Positions 23,183 through 36,400 of a DNA stretch of 64,000 bases are shown piece by piece. How positions within the stretch are numbered: position 1 is the first letter of the stretch; the number at the start of each line of letters is the position of its first letter. A model generated the notes under the pieces. That model had not been told where the DNA came from and ran no database searches. It saw nothing but the letters and a program-made list of their open reading frames with translations. The stretch comes from Haliclystus octoradiatus (Eukaryota; Cnidaria; Staurozoa; Stauromedusae; Haliclystidae), in assembly GCA_916610825.1 (NCBI GenBank), contig OU744448.1:30278107-30342106 (forward strand). Reading direction: 5' to 3'. The position numbers and the translations under genes are program-made.

Positions 23183-23336
23183 GATTTGTCTGAAATGAAA
23201 ACAAATCAAAATATTACAGACATTAGCATCGTAAAAGTAAGTACAGGAAGTCACAATCAGCAAATAAGTATCTGATCCACTGCAAGAACCGATTTGAGAA
23301 ATCGTTTTTACTACCACCATACCATACGTCTGTGAG

Positions 23337-23542
23337 TAAAGGGACAAGATTGACCGGCGACCGCTGCGATCACAAGTTGAATTTATGCTTAGCGTAATTC
23401 AACCGTCTCGCTTTGAAACTATTTTTACACACAGGCCTAATCTGTTATAAATTCATGTTAACAATGTACATTGCGTTATGAACAATAAACACGCACGTGA
23501 TCCTAAGTGCGTAGCGCCTGCCGGTCAATTTTGCTCCTTTAA
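23337..23542. mobile_element. MITE with AAAGGGACAAGATTGACCGG ends (copy 1)
   Basis: Left end AAAGGGACAAGATTGACCGG; right end CCGGTCAATTTTGCTCCTTT, its imperfect inverse; about 206 bp. A second copy lies at 35906-36112. It abuts the first exon of TMEM179-like paralogue 1 on its upstream side. Confidence 0.55.
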
Positions 23543-23685
23543 TATCCCCACATAAAATTGATTTCTATTTTCCATTCTCCATACAAACTCTCATAATCCT
23601 ACCTCGCTTTATATCCCACCTCGCTTAATGTCCCGGTTTTCATCCGTACTTGAGGGGGGATATTAAGCAAGGTCAACTGTATACA
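23543..23685. repeat. Dispersed repeat (TCCATACAAACTC / ATATTAAGCAA), copy 1
   Basis: TTCTCCATACAAACTCTCAT, then CGCTTAATGTCCCGG and GGGATATTAAGCAAGGTC. A related sequence with TTCTCCATACAAACTCACAT and GTATATTAAGCAA lies at 59240-59355 in RAD51 intron 7. Confidence 0.45.
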
Positions 23686-24925
23686 CAACACATAAACGTA
23701 TGTCGCGCGCAACTCCGAGTAACAGAGAGAGCGTCTGATCTTTGACTTTATTTCTAAATGTATAATTAATAATGTGTGTTACATTTTCAATCATGTCATG
23801 TATAAATGTGATTGTCAGTCACCTCGTAAGCACACGTTCTTGCATATTTATTGAAGGATAAGTTCTTCATATTTAATTAACCTTGTAGTTGTATATATAT
23901 ATATATATCTATGTATTATTGTAATCAATTATTTTATGTTTGTTGCCATCATTGATTATAGATTACAATAATCTAATTTAAGTCTTTATAATTAGAGTAT
24001 TCTATAATCTATGTTGCCACATATAATGTGAAGCTTCATTGGTAGCGTTAATTAGTCTAGATCATTTTTTTGCTCAATACATAATTATGGTATAATAGTA
24101 GCAGATTTTGTTCTACTGTCGCTGACATCCATTTTCAGTTGTAAATAATGCTCCGTGTTTCAAAAGCTATGAAATGATCTGAATTACATTGTAAAGAAAG
24201 TATACAGCAAAGAGTCAGGAACAGTCTTCCAGTGAATGTCTTCTGCAAAGATTCAGCATCTTATTTTCTTGGCTAGCTAGGCGCTAGCTAGCTTCCGTCT
24301 TCCGTGTGTCTTCAAAATCAACTTTTCACCAAATAAAGAGCTCTTACTAACGGCCATAGTAGCCCTTAGCATCTCTCCCTGTAATGTCAGCAGACACGGC
24401 CTGCCATATCATAATAAAGAGTATCAAAATTTTATAGATTGTGTCGTTATTGAGTCTCCTACAGTCTCTTGAAGTCAAAGAGAAGTACAAACCATCGACA
24501 CCATCGACATACTTAAACTAATCACTGAGTTTGCATTTGTAATTATGTTTGCTGATTGCTGAGTAAAATATGGATAACGATACTGTGGAAATACCGCCAA
24601 CAAAAATTTATTTGGTCTCGCAAACCAAAGCCTCCGATATAGTAGAGAAATTCGAAAACGTCAGATATAAAAATTAGAATAAAATACTTTAAAACAGTAT
24701 ACCTCCGAATTATAATATTCATTGTAAGCCGCCACATCTTCTCTCTATCATAGATTATATTTTATTATATTATTTACTGGCATAACTCTCTCTACAAGAT
24801 AAAACGCTCTTTGTCAACTTTTCCGTAGCAGATTCACAGGTCAGGTGCAAATCAACCTCAAATACAGAACAAAAGAACTACTCTTAGAAGTCTGCCGGCC
24901 TTCCTAACCATCTCACTATACTAAC
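23686..24925. other. Upstream region of TMEM179-like paralogue 1, no gene seen
   Basis: AT-rich DNA with a short (AT)n run at 23896-23910. It should include the 5' UTR and promoter of the paralogue whose start codon is at 23182, but no element is recognisable. Confidence 0.35.
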
Positions 24926-24929
24926 TATG

Positions 24930-26420
24930 GTTTTACATAGTGGCTCCCGAAATGAACTATTCTTTAGATAATGTTATTCTCTAAAAAGTTAATAGTGCGA
25001 TCCGTTATCTTGGAGTTTTTATCAAGCCTGACCTGAAATTTTCTAAACACTGTATGGAAATATCTCGAAAAGCTTATGCAGTTTCAAACTATATTTTGAA
25101 ATCTTTAAAGTTCAGTGATCTTGACCCGGGATCTTGATCATTTAATTCGAGCCTTTAAAGTTTATGTTCGACCATTGACAAAATATGCATCCCAAATATT
25201 TTCACCTTACATGAAGAAAGACATTGTCATTTTAGTAAAGGTCCAACGGAGATTTACAAAGAAAATATTTTGTCGATGTTTTGGCAGTATCGACATTCCG
25301 TCATACACTGATCGCTTGAAGAAGCTTAGAATACCGTCACTAGAGAGTCGGCGATTGCAGCTTGACTTACACCTTTTTATAAGATCATATATGGAATAGT
25401 TGAGCTGCAGTTGCCTGACGATCTAGTACTAATGAAGAAAAAGACCCGTGGGCACACTATGCGTTATCACATCGACAATTCCAAACTTAATGTCAAACAT
25501 TTTTAAGGAAGGCGCAGTCAAACTTACAAATTGCCCGGGTGGAGCGGGTGACTGCGTTGGTACTAGTACCAATTTCCCAGCAGGAGCCCTGTCCAATCGT
25601 TACTGATAACCGTGCTGTATTGGTATTGGTCATCTTGAGAGCTAGGTTATCTGATATTGATAAGGGACTACTCATCTTGAGTCCATTCAGATAAAATTAA
25701 AGTAATTAGACTCTTAGGGCGTTGTCTAGTTAGTCTCTCCGATTGGTCGTGATTTTTGTAGCTGTTTTTGTTGCAGCTTCTAGCATTATTGATGTTGACG
25801 AGGCCATAACTCCGACGGCTATCTGTTATACAACGACTTTTGCCATTAAGACCGCTGCTTTGTATATATCATATATCACACTTTGACCATATCTTTTGCT
25901 GATGCGGTTCTTCTGATATATGTTGAAGAAGACTGTAAAATACCCATAACAAAGTCTATTCGTTAGGTCACATAGAAGATGGTATTGCATTTGTATATCG
26001 ACTACATCATAGTTTGTCAGTCAATGGATCCAGTTGATCCGTGATGGGTTATATCTAGGCAAGTTGTTGTTATTTGCCTTTTCAGAAGCCTATGTGTCAG
26101 GCAATCTATTCGTTTACAAGTCCGTAAGTGGGTACGGGACTTTTGTTAAACTAAAGTTGGTAATGCAGGGTAGCTAGATTAGTACAAAGAGATTATGTAC
26201 TCTATTACCAAGCAATAAATCATACTGAAGTCATTCAGAGTTAAACATATTTTTGCTTTTCTTTGCTTTGTTGCTTTTGCTCTGCTTTGGGTCAAACATT
26301 ATTTTCATTTTAACCGTGTAGTGCACCATTGGAATTTACTACCGGATGATGTCGTTTGTGCAAATTCTCTCAGCACATTTAAATGCATTTTAATTATAAC
26401 CCCAGTATATGAATTTACTC
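24930..26420 (+). mobile_element. LINE 3' part (reverse transcriptase end), split by a 789-bp insertion
   Basis: Translations: LGVFIKPDLKFSKHCMEISR near 25010, VRPLTKYASQIFSPYMKKDI and LVKVQRRFTKKIF at 25150-25270, and RLKKLRIPSLESRRLQLDLH to 25365. These are the conserved tail of Jockey/CR1-type reverse transcriptases. After the insertion it resumes as NRVVHHWNLLPDDVVCANSL from 26315. Frameshifts show it is dead. Confidence 0.75.
25502..26290. mobile_element. Unclassified insertion with 10-bp target duplication
   Basis: GTCAAACATT occurs exactly on both sides (25492-25501 and 26291-26300), and removing the 789 bp plus one repeat restores the LINE reading frame across NVKHYFHFNR. No terminal inverted repeat, poly(A) tail, pol III box or long frame was found. 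Confidence 0.65.
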
Positions 26421-26487
26421 TGATTTATGCCGTAACGAGAATGGTTTTTTGAGGAAGTAACCAAGAAAACTAAACAGCTTTATGCAT

Positions 26488-27015
26488 TCATGATTGATTA
26501 GAAAGGTTAGTTTGGTAGCGACAGGAAGATACTTGCTTAAAATTATGGATCAACGTCTCAACTTCAGTGTAGAATTGATTACGCTGGTCTTTATAAAGAG
26601 AACAGAAGAAAAGGAAATAAATTTTATCGTCGATCTCTTCTCTGTCACAGAACAAGCATAGCCTATTATCTCGATGTTCATGATTGTATCGCCCAGTTTG
26701 GATTCTAAGAGAATGTGAACTAGTTCTTAACTTCGTGATTGCATTATACGTGAAGAGCAATCACGGAGGTTTAAGTAATATTCTGAATAAAAACCATGTT
26801 GAATTTTTCTATAGAATTCTAATTGGTTTCTTTGATCCCCATGATTGTTACAAACGAGATTAGTATATTGCTTTTTAAAGTTTGCTTCTAATTTAGTTTT
26901 AATGGCAATTAGAATTTTATTTTTATTCTGGGCATCTGAAAAGTCTTTTTTAGCTAATTTGGGATATTCGATTCCTAGATCTGTCAGTAAACATTTTACC
27001 TGCGAAACCATGTTC
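26488..27015 (-). mobile_element. LINE 3' fragment, second clade
   Basis: Minus-strand frames read ITKLRTSSHSLRIQTGRYNH, then RLCLFCDREEIDDKIYFLFF and CSLYKDQRNQFY: the C-terminal zinc knuckle (CxxC...H...C) typical of many non-LTR elements. Upstream, in another frame, come GDQRNQLEFYRKIQHGF and LLTDLGIEYPKLA. Two frames indicate decay. Confidence 0.65.
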
Positions 27016-27406
27016 TCCCAGATTATAGTGATAGATAATGATGATGATGATGGTGATCAGGGCGATTAATACTTTGTTTTTCTATCAAATCCTATTATCA
27101 GCAATGTTTAGCAAGTCATAGATTAACATCATATAAAAACTTTATTTGATATTTAACAATATACAAACCAATTTATAAATTAATTACAGTAGACATTGTA
27201 TTGGTCATAAGAAGTGTTTCAATTTGAGAAAAAGCATTATAAAGAGACATCTAATGTAACAATACATTCACAGTTCCACTGTGACCGTCCTTTATCTAAA
27301 ATCTATATCATATGCCATATTACAGGCTTGTGTGTGGTTTGGCATGCTGTTATCAGTCGATAATTTTGATTGCGATTTAGTCCAGATAACAGATGCTCGA
27401 TTGTAA

Positions 27407-27750
27407 TATATTTCCCCGGGGGGTAACTTCCATACTTTGGGTTTACAGGGACGTTCAAATATTTAAGGGTACCTTACAAAATCCTTAAAAAGTTTTTTGG
27501 GGTATGCTTGGTGATAATTTTTTTGAGGTATCCTGTTGACGCCTTTGCAAGTTTTTCATGGTTCAAAACAAATTTTGCCTATGCAATTTTTTTTTTAATT
27601 TGTTTTGGGTGAATCTGTCACTTATAAAAATATATTTGGGGTATCTTTTTCATCATGTGAAAAGTTTTAAGGGTCATTCTGCCAAAGTTCCATTTGAACG
27701 ACCCCGTCGAAGCGCAATTGAAGTTAACCCCCCCCCCCCCGGGTATATTT
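27407..27750. mobile_element. hAT-like MITE with CCCGGGGGG ends (copy 1)
   Basis: Starts CCCCGGGGGGTAACTTCCAT and ends in a poly-C run closing CCCCGGG at 27743. TATATTT lies on both sides (27407-27413 and 27744-27750). Shares the interior GGGTTTACAGGGACGTTC with the copy at 29761. Confidence 0.6.
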
Positions 27751-27889
27751 TAGATAATTTCAGATAATTTTCAGATAATCCCGTTTTCAGACAAAATGAA
27801 ATTGTTGGCAGAATTTCAGAGAAAGAGCCTGATGAACTCATCAGCTAGAAAGGTTTATGCAACACAATCGTAAACAAACAAAATTGTTT

Positions 27890-28260
27890 GTTAACATTAG
27901 CATTAAGTTACGGCTGTTCAGAAACACAATAGTACCTGTTCTATTATACGCATCTGAAATGTAGGTTCTCAATCACTCTATCGACTAGACTTGATTCAAC
28001 TTATGACGCCATGCTTCGGCAAGCATTAGGAATTACACATTGGCCCAGCGTACTGTCAGCTGATAAGCTTGCAAAACTTTTCCCTTCTGTCTCTGCCATT
28101 TCTCATCAACGTCAGGTGTCTTTTTTAGGTCACATGGAGTTCGAGACACAGAAGACGTATGCTCTACAGCCAGGCTGCATGACATCCTTCATTGGCAACA
28201 GAAAGAGATGTTTCGACGGTGGTATGGGAAAGTAGTACATCCTTCCATAATGTTTTGTGT
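27890..28260 (+). mobile_element. LINE reverse transcriptase C-terminal fragment, third clade
   Basis: RNTIVPVLLYASEM, then LRQALGITHWPSVLSADKLA and HQRQVSFLGHMEF recall the region after the RT palm in R2/RTE-like non-LTR elements (LR-L-I-W, then R-L-GH). Frames shift between the parts, so it is dead. Confidence 0.55.
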
Positions 28261-29385
28261 CTGACCGTGAATTGTGGCATTAGTTTTGTAGCAAATATGT
28301 TAGGTGAAAGACCGGGGCGAAAGGGAAACGGCGACATAATAATGCGACAGTCTATGGCACTACTATACTACCAACTACTACCACTACTACTACTATGCTC
28401 GTCATTTATAAACAAAACGTAACACAATAACTTATGTCGAAACTGGTCCACAATGTCTTTCCTAAGATCAGTGTTATTTATGATTATGGCTGTGAGCGAA
28501 AGAGAAAGCTATTGCCTGCATATTAATTGCATAAGTATAGAACGATGCAATCAGAATTAATATTTTATTTATAATGAGGTGCTTGCTCCCTGGAAGAAAC
28601 CTTGAGGACTGGCATATCCACTGATGTTGTATAATTTTCGTATAGGATAAAACATCATTAAAACAATATTAAAACATCATTAAAACAGTATTTGTTACTC
28701 ACAGAAGCTTTGATTTCAGCATTGGAAATTTGAATGCCATGCGGATATCAACTTCAAACTGATATATTTTGCAAACTCTTTTTTATTTATTCTTTGAACA
28801 TGCATATACGTTACACAGTTTACCAAAGACTGAACTCATTATGATCCAAACAGATGCAATAGAATGGCATTGCTAAATGAGGCATTCATCAATAATCAAA
28901 TTTAGTTTAGTTTATTTGTGCCCATTCTACTTTCTTATGATTTAAGCCTATAGTAAACATTCATTTAGCATTTACAGCATATCACAAGAGATATAATACC
29001 AGTTAAAACACAATAAACCTGCGTGCAGACTACATGATTTATCAGAAAAGCTTCAGAGTTTGAACTCAGGCTACAGTGTGATCAGCTCAGGTGGTAGATT
29101 TGATTGGGAAAGAAATGTTGAACTTTTGATCTTTTGACCATTGGGATTGACGACAAGGTCAGTTACAACGCGATAAACCACAGGGAGGGCTGTTGTGCAG
29201 TCCTTCTGTTACTGATCTAGTTGTTGTCCCTAATTGATATCCGCTAGTGATGGTTTTGTTATACAACCATTTCCAACCTTGCAGTTTGTTGAGAAACGGA
29301 ATAAGATTAATAACTTACAATAAATAATTGTTTGCAAGGGTAACAGAACTAAGATATTCCAGTTACCTAGTCTCCACCGTAGCTA
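28261..29385. other. Intergenic AT-rich DNA between the two TMEM179-like genes
   Basis: No firm gene. A minus-strand stretch 28776-28702 has an acceptor (ATATATCAG) and a donor (GTGAGT) around an open frame (FEVDIRMAFKFPML), and might be an unassigned upstream exon; support is weak. Confidence 0.25.
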
Positions 29386-29389
29386 TTAG

Positions 29390-29730
29390 CGGAGAATTAT
29401 AGCTCAGATGGCAGAGCAACTGAATTTCAGACCAGATCATATCTGATTGACTGTGGTTCAAATCCCCCTAAGGTCGACTCAGCCTGTCTAAAACATCAAA
29501 TGAGTACGGCCCAAAGGGAATTACATTGTGAGTAGCTGCAGCGCGTCGCTGCGAATTGACAATCGAGGCCTATCTAGCACGAAATCTGTTGAAATTGATC
29601 GGCAGCCTTGTGGCTGAGATCAGTAAAGAGCGTTTAAAATCATTGCTCTTAACGAAAAGAGCCACTCTTCTAGAAATAGAGGAGTGATACGGGTTCCTTC
29701 GGTAATGCCACACTGTCTACATACGTCACT
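29390..29730 (+). mobile_element. SINE family A, near-complete copy
   Basis: tRNA-like head with A box TAGCTCAGATGGCAGAG and B box GGTTCAAATCC, then a shared body: AAAACATCAAATGAGTACG, GTGAGTAGCTGCAGCG, GAAATCTGTTGAAATTGATC, and AAAGAGCCACTCTTCTAGAA near the 3' end. It aligns almost end to end with the copy at 34660. The head is too diverged from a cloverleaf to call a tRNA gene. Confidence 0.75.
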
Positions 29731-29753
29731 TACTTTACCGTAGCTATATTGCG

Positions 29754-30021
29754 CTGAGGTCCCGGGGGGAACTTCCATACATTGGCTATACGGGGACGTG
29801 CCATTTTTAAGGGGTACCTATTTTCCAAATTCTTGTGAAATTTTAGGGTTTCAATTTAGAGGTTTCCGAAAGTTTTCTAACTTTTCCTTTGTTTTACTCG
29901 TAAAACATGAAATTTTAGGGTGTTCGTCCTCACTTGCTGTGAAATTTTAGGGGTTTCCTCAATTTTTGAAAATGGTACACCCCCGTCTAAAATTTTTTGA
30001 AGTACCCCCCCGGGCTGAGGT
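29754..30021. mobile_element. hAT-like MITE with CCCGGGGGG ends (copy 2)
   Basis: Starts CCCGGGGGGAACTTCCATAC at 29761, ends GTACCCCCCCGGG at 30014, and is flanked by CTGAGGT on both sides (29754-29760 and 30015-30021). With one shared G this is an 8-bp duplication, GCTGAGGT, as expected for hAT. Confidence 0.7.
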
Positions 30022-30348
30022 TGGTGAGGGCCTAGGTTACACATTACATAGGAAACGCATCATCAAACCATGCGAGATGACGTAAAATATTTTGAAATTG
30101 TCCAGGGGTCGTCTTTATTCCAAATCGCTTACCAACTATCAAAATTCGGCAAATCAAAGTAAGCAGGACTTAGAGCCAGTTAAAGGATGATAATGAGTTC
30201 GAAATCACGATTTACGATACCACACATATGTCCTAATTGGAATTACGTTCCAGGAATTGCATTGAAATCATAAAATTAACTTTACACAAAACAAGAAAAA
30301 ATTATCATTCCATTCTAAGTTTGGAATAAAAATCATAATAAGCAAGAC

Positions 30349-30354
30349 TTTATT
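30349..30354 (-). terminator. Poly(A) signal of TMEM179-like paralogue 2
   Basis: AATAAA on the minus strand, about 84 nt after the stop codon at 30440-30438. Confidence 0.45.
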
Positions 30355-30437
30355 GCTATTGTATGATATCTAAAGTATAATAAGGGATAATTTGACTGTA
30401 CAATCAACAAAAGCATAGCATGTATAGCATGCATGCA

Positions 30438-33400
30438 TTATAATAAAACATTCTTTTCCGTGTTCATTTGTAAACCACGTTTTCCTGATCGATGAACATA
30501 ATTATTGTTTTTGAAATAACACATTGCTATTCCTAATGTCAGCAAGAAAAACCCGAGCCAGGATGATATCTATTCAAAGAAGAAAATATAAGTATTAGTA
30601 TAATCATAATAATTAGTGTTATTGTTATTGTTGTTATTGTTATTGTTATTATTATTATTTTACAAAAATGCTGTGAGGCATTTAAGTATTCTCATATATA
30701 ATAAGAGATCATATAAACAAGCACATGCTATCAGCCATCTTGGTTTATTCTGTCTCTCTCTCCCCAGACTGCCAAGAAGTCAAAGGACATCAATATAACA
30801 ACGTTATATAATAACTACGTTAATATAATAACAGCAACATTACAGATATAACACTCCCTACTAAATTTACAATCGGTCTTATCATAGACTATGCTGTAAC
30901 AATTATTTATACGAAGTCATTCAGCTTAGAAGGCCTTCGAATAACTCTACTTGGGGCTTCCTTAGTCTGCTTGCACATAAGGTTGGCCTTCGCTGCATTC
31001 GATATTTAGAGATGGCTGCAGCGTTTGTTGTTGTTGGACTGGCTGGTGTTGAGGAGCATCAATTCTTGCCAAGATTTGGGTCACCGGTTGTTGTTGTGCT
31101 GATGGTAGCTGGTGCGTGGGAGCCCATAGCCAGGTGTTTTCTTCTTGTTGATTACTTTGTGGGACATCAGGTATCGGTATTAAACTCCTAAATGGTTCCG
31201 CATACATTTTGAAATAGTCTTTGTGACGGCGAATAACTGTGTTGTTGCCTGTGTTCTGGAGAATGAGACCAGTATCACCTTGATGACCAACAACTAAATA
31301 AGGAGTGGGTAGGTATAGCGGTGAAAATGTTGATTGCCTTTGTGGATCCAAAACTAAGACCAATTGTTCGATATCAAATGTGGTGTGTTTTCGCCTGGAG
31401 TTTGAGTTAATGTGTTCTATACGCATCTGGCGCTGTTCTTTATCAATTCAAATGGTAACAGGACGTTTTCATTGTTGATTTGCTGCTCTAGAAAATCACT
31501 CATGTATCCATTCCGAAATAATGCTTGACCTGGTGGAATAAATGTAGCTGGATGAGGAGTGGTTTGGTAGCCTGAGAGTAACTTTGAAAGAGCTTGTTCT
31601 GCTGTTGGTGGGTATAAAAAGCTGCTTTCTGGCTTTCCCAAGAGGTTTCAATAAAAGCTTCTGCAGGGTTAGCTTGTGGATGATATCGAAGAATAGTTTG
31701 TGTCGTATTGCTCTTTGATTTGAGTACTTTTGAAATTCAATACCGTTGAAAAGGGGTCCATTGTCTGCCCTGTGACATTCAGGAGTACCGTAGTCCTCTT
31801 AGATTTGTTCAAGGGCAGCAAGGACAGGTTTGCTTTTAGTTGATGGAACGATCTTAGCTGCTGTGAATCTTGTGGCATTGTCGTTTACAAGCAGTATGTG
31901 TCGTTTGTTTGGCATTGGTCCAAAAGGTCAATGTTCACTTCTTCCCATGGGGATGGCATTGTTGCTTTAGTCGTCATTGGCTCTTTTGTGTGTTTTTTCT
32001 GTGAATAACTGGCAGGTTGCACATTCTTTGGTATATTGCCTCTGCAATTGCATTAAGTCCTGGGAACCAGAAATGAAAACGGATTCTTCTTTTTAGCCTG
32101 TCAATTCCCGGATGGCCACCTTGATGAGCTTTCTCAATCGCTTTCATCCATAATTTTTGTGGTAATACAATCCTATCTTGCTTCATTAGTAGACCTTCAT
32201 CTGACGTTGTGAGCTGTGAAACCACTTTCCTGTAGGATTTGAATTCATCTGTGTTTTGCAATTATTTGTTCTTTTGGAGACATTGCTGTATCGTTTGTAG
32301 AATCTAATAATGCACTCCATGGATAGAGAATCTGTATATGGTGAATAATGCAGCATCTACACAGTTTTTTCAAATTCTTCTGATTCTTTTCTTAAATGGA
32401 CTGGAACATGATGGAGGGGGGTAGAATGCCGGGAGAGGAAGCTGCAGGATTTTCCTTACCACTTCTCCACACAACATTGTACTTGATGTCTTGGTGACGT
32501 AGTTTGATGCGATCAGTGCGGACAGAGCCTTTTCTAGCATTAGAAAAAGATCGCCTACCAAATAATTACGGAAACGGCGAAGTGCAAAATCTACTGCCAA
32601 TGCTTTCCAGATCTAGTTGAGCATACCGTCGTTCCACTGGACTAGTTGCCCTACTAGCAAAGACAACAGGACGGCAAAAGGTTTCATCATCATCCCCTTG
32701 TGCTAGAATTGCACTTATTCCACTTCGATGTGTCTCCACATACATGATAGTGTTCAATTATATATCAAAGTATCGTAGCAGGACATCATCACTAAATTGC
32801 TGATTTGAGAGAATCAAATTCTTGTTGGCATACTGTTGACAATGTAAACATGGCATGTTTTTATGGCATGTCTTTCTGTTAATTTCCGTAGATTTATTGT
32901 ATTTTTGGCCAATTGGGAATAAATTGTGCGTTGGATTGTATCATACAGAGAAATGATACCACCTCATCTTTGTCGAGTGGACGTTCTGCCATTTCGAACG
33001 CTTCTACTTCCCGTGGGTCTGGTTTGATTCCTTCACTGCTGACAACCATTCCCAGAATAGAACAGACTTTTTGCCAAATATACATTTTTCAGGGTTCAAG
33101 GTGAGGCCAGATTTCTCTATCTCTGATAACACTTGTTCTACAATGTTATTGTGGTGTTCTTTTGCTTTTGCACCAATAATAACGTCATCATGAATTACAT
33201 GAGCGCCCGCTATTGGAGCAAAGATTGGTCGTAATGCTCTATTCAATTCTCCAGATGCTGGCTTTGTGCCCATTGTGAGTCGCTTGTAGCGCATTAATCT
33301 ATCTGCTGCATGTAACACTGTGATGTACCTCGAAGATGGACTCAACACTAGTTGATGAAATGCTGATTCAAAATCAAATTTAGTGAAATAACAACAACCA

Positions 33401-36400
33401 GACAAGCTTGATCTGATTTCTTCTGGCCCTGGAATAGGCACATGTGTATCTTTTATGGCCTATTAGCTTTCCTCATACCAATTGTTACACGCATTCCATC
33501 ATTTTCTTTAGGTGCTAGAACCACATTTGACAAATTGACACCAACGGGGCAGGGCCATATCATGATCCTCAATTATGTCATCTTTTTCCATCTTTTCGAT
33601 TTCAGCATCAAACTTTGCACGAAGATGGAAAGGAACATGTCGTGCTGGTGATGCTATTGGATGTATGCCTTCATCAATGTGGAAGTTGACTTCATATTAT
33701 TCCTCAAGCTGCCAGTACCGTGAAATACCTTTCGTATTTCTGAATACTTTCTGATATTGTTGAGTTCTTTCTCGCATTCATACATCTCAGGAGTTTTGCT
33801 TTCGAAACCGTTGACGGAGCTTTAAATTTCAATATACCAAGGTCTTCTGAGGTGTGTCCACTCAATATGAAATCCAAGTCCTTGTCAATTATATATAACA
33901 TATGTTAGACACTGCTTCCCCGCACATCATATGTCCTAGATAATAGATAGCAACCTACACACTGTAGTGACTTTGAACCACAGGGTTTGATTTTCATTCT
34001 GCTTTTTGACAAAGGTAGTTGGAGCTCTTTTGCTTGACGCAGTGACATAATTCCCTGTTCTTTGACAACAATCTTTACCTGGTATCTCAGCTGTGCCTTC
34101 GTTCTGCTATTGGATGGACTTTCCTGACTGCTCCTAAACTCAAACTCCAGGCGAAACCAACACCACATTTGATATTGAATAATTGGTCTTAGTTTTGGAT
34201 CCACAAAGACAATCAATCGAACAATACTACATTAATATAACAACAGCGACATTACAGATATACCAGGCACTATAATAGCCCAAACACTTTTATTTTGAGG
34301 GAATACGGCTAATAAATTTTGGTAACCAATCATCTCTTTCTTAGGATAAGATAAAACCGTTTATTAAAACTTCTAGAAAAATAAGTTTATACAAGTTAAA
34401 TCGTCATTAATATGCATTTGAACTTGAAATGCATTGTGTAACAGTCAGTGTTACTTCACATGCAATAATTTAATTGAGTATGAATAGTAAAAAGCATTTG
34501 AATGATTTAAATTAAAAAAATATCTGGAGCTACAGAATAGAAAATGTATAAAATCCGACTGGGATAAAAAAACTGATAAAAAAATACTGAAGTTACAGCG
34601 TTCTATTTTGACAAAATAGGAAGATATGGGATTTGAACCACAGTCAATCAGACCGGATCATATCAATCTGGTTGACTGTGGTTCAAATCCCCCTAAGGTC
34701 AACTCAGCCTTGACTTTATCTAAAACATCAAATGAGTACCATTCGAGGATGGAGGATGGAATGGTCCAGAGGGAATTGCACTGTGAGTAGCTGCGGCACA
34801 TCGTTGCGCATTGACAATATAGACCTGTCTGCCATGAAATCTGTTGAAATTGATCTGCAGTATCGTGTCTGAGATCAGTAAAGAGTGTTTAATATCATTG
34901 CTCTTAGCGAAAAGAGTCACTCCTCTAGAATAGAGGAGTGGTACGGGTGCCTTCAGTAGGGCAACATCGTCTACATTACTACCACCTATCTATAGACTGT
35001 TTGAAGGTTTACTTTTGCAAACATGAGTTTTTCTGCCCTTGTGTAAATCTAGCAAAAGAAGTTTCAAGAGTTTCTAGGTACATACCATGCAGCGGCTGTA
35101 ATGTTCTTGAAAACGATATGCTTGAGTATATTTGGGAGTAAAAGCCTTGAAATCCAAATTGTGAAAGACTTCTGTTGTACACCTAAATTAAACAACCGTA
35201 TGAATAAACAACCTTCGACTATCATTATAGAAAATCAATTCAATTTGATCAAATATTTTAAATTGACTAGCAGACTTTCTACTACAATATATAATCAGCT
35301 TTTCTACTGTTTCTGTTCTTATCACGGAAGAAACAAGGCTCTGAAACTATAAAGGACCACTCCTCTGAAAAATTTCATGAACATTAAACGCTCCAATTTT
35401 CGTGGACTGTATAAAGTCCATGAATAACAGGCCATGTAACGTTCTGGAACTGTTCGTTAAGCTCATGGAAAGTTCACGCAGTTCATGAAATTTTTATGAA
35501 CTGAGAACATATTTTGCAGGGATTGTGAGTCCGAAAGGTCGACTTTATTTATTAGGATCTACAAAATTCATAAAATTAAAATTTGAGATATAGCCCTTTA
35601 ACGATGGCTTCTGGCTTGGCAATGGATATGGCTTCTGGTCTGGACAAGCAAGGTGACTCATTTCTCTAGTATTCGATCTACAAACAAACTAACAAACTTT
35701 ACATTGTTAAATGTCTCACCTCGTTTTATGTCCAACTATTCATCTGCACGAAAAAGAAGATAATAATATCTTCCCTCTTCGATTGAGCACCACAGATCTA
35801 AAACGGCAGTTTTCTCCGGGCAACTTGAAAATCATATATTTAAGTGTTCATAAAAATATAGTAAAAAAATGTTCCTATATTTCTTGTTTTAGTTAGATTT
35901 TATTGTTAAAGACGCAAAATTGACCGGTGGGCTCTACGTGCTCAGAGTCATGTGCGTTTTTGTCGTTTGTATTGTTTCTGTGCCTGAAACCATGCTGAAG
36001 CTTGAAATTTGAAGCCATGCCCTAAGCCATAACTGACATTGATCGATGAATTTACGCTAAGCTTAATCCAAGTAGAGCTCGTAGCGACCACCGGTCGTAA
36101 CCTTTCAAAAATACGATCTAAGTTCTGTAGTTTCATATGGCCTAGATGATAAGCAAGTTTCGAATGTATCAGTAGTCTTATCTGTCAGCAAACGGAACCG
36201 TGCTTAAACCTTATTATGGGAATAATGGCACAATGATTATTTAGCAGAAATAAAAATTTATAAGCCTACATACCATTTTGTGAAGTCAAGATGATCACAG
36301 ACATAATTGAAGCCTTTCCATAGAATAATCCCACCAATACACTTCAGAAGGATAATTAACCAAACAAGTGAGGCTAATTTGCTGTCAAACACTGCATAAC

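Noticed and set aside
29390-29470. tRNA gene candidate (also at 5365, 21190, 34660)
   Set aside because: A and B boxes are present but the arms do not pair into a cloverleaf, and the same bodies follow in several copies; these are SINE heads.
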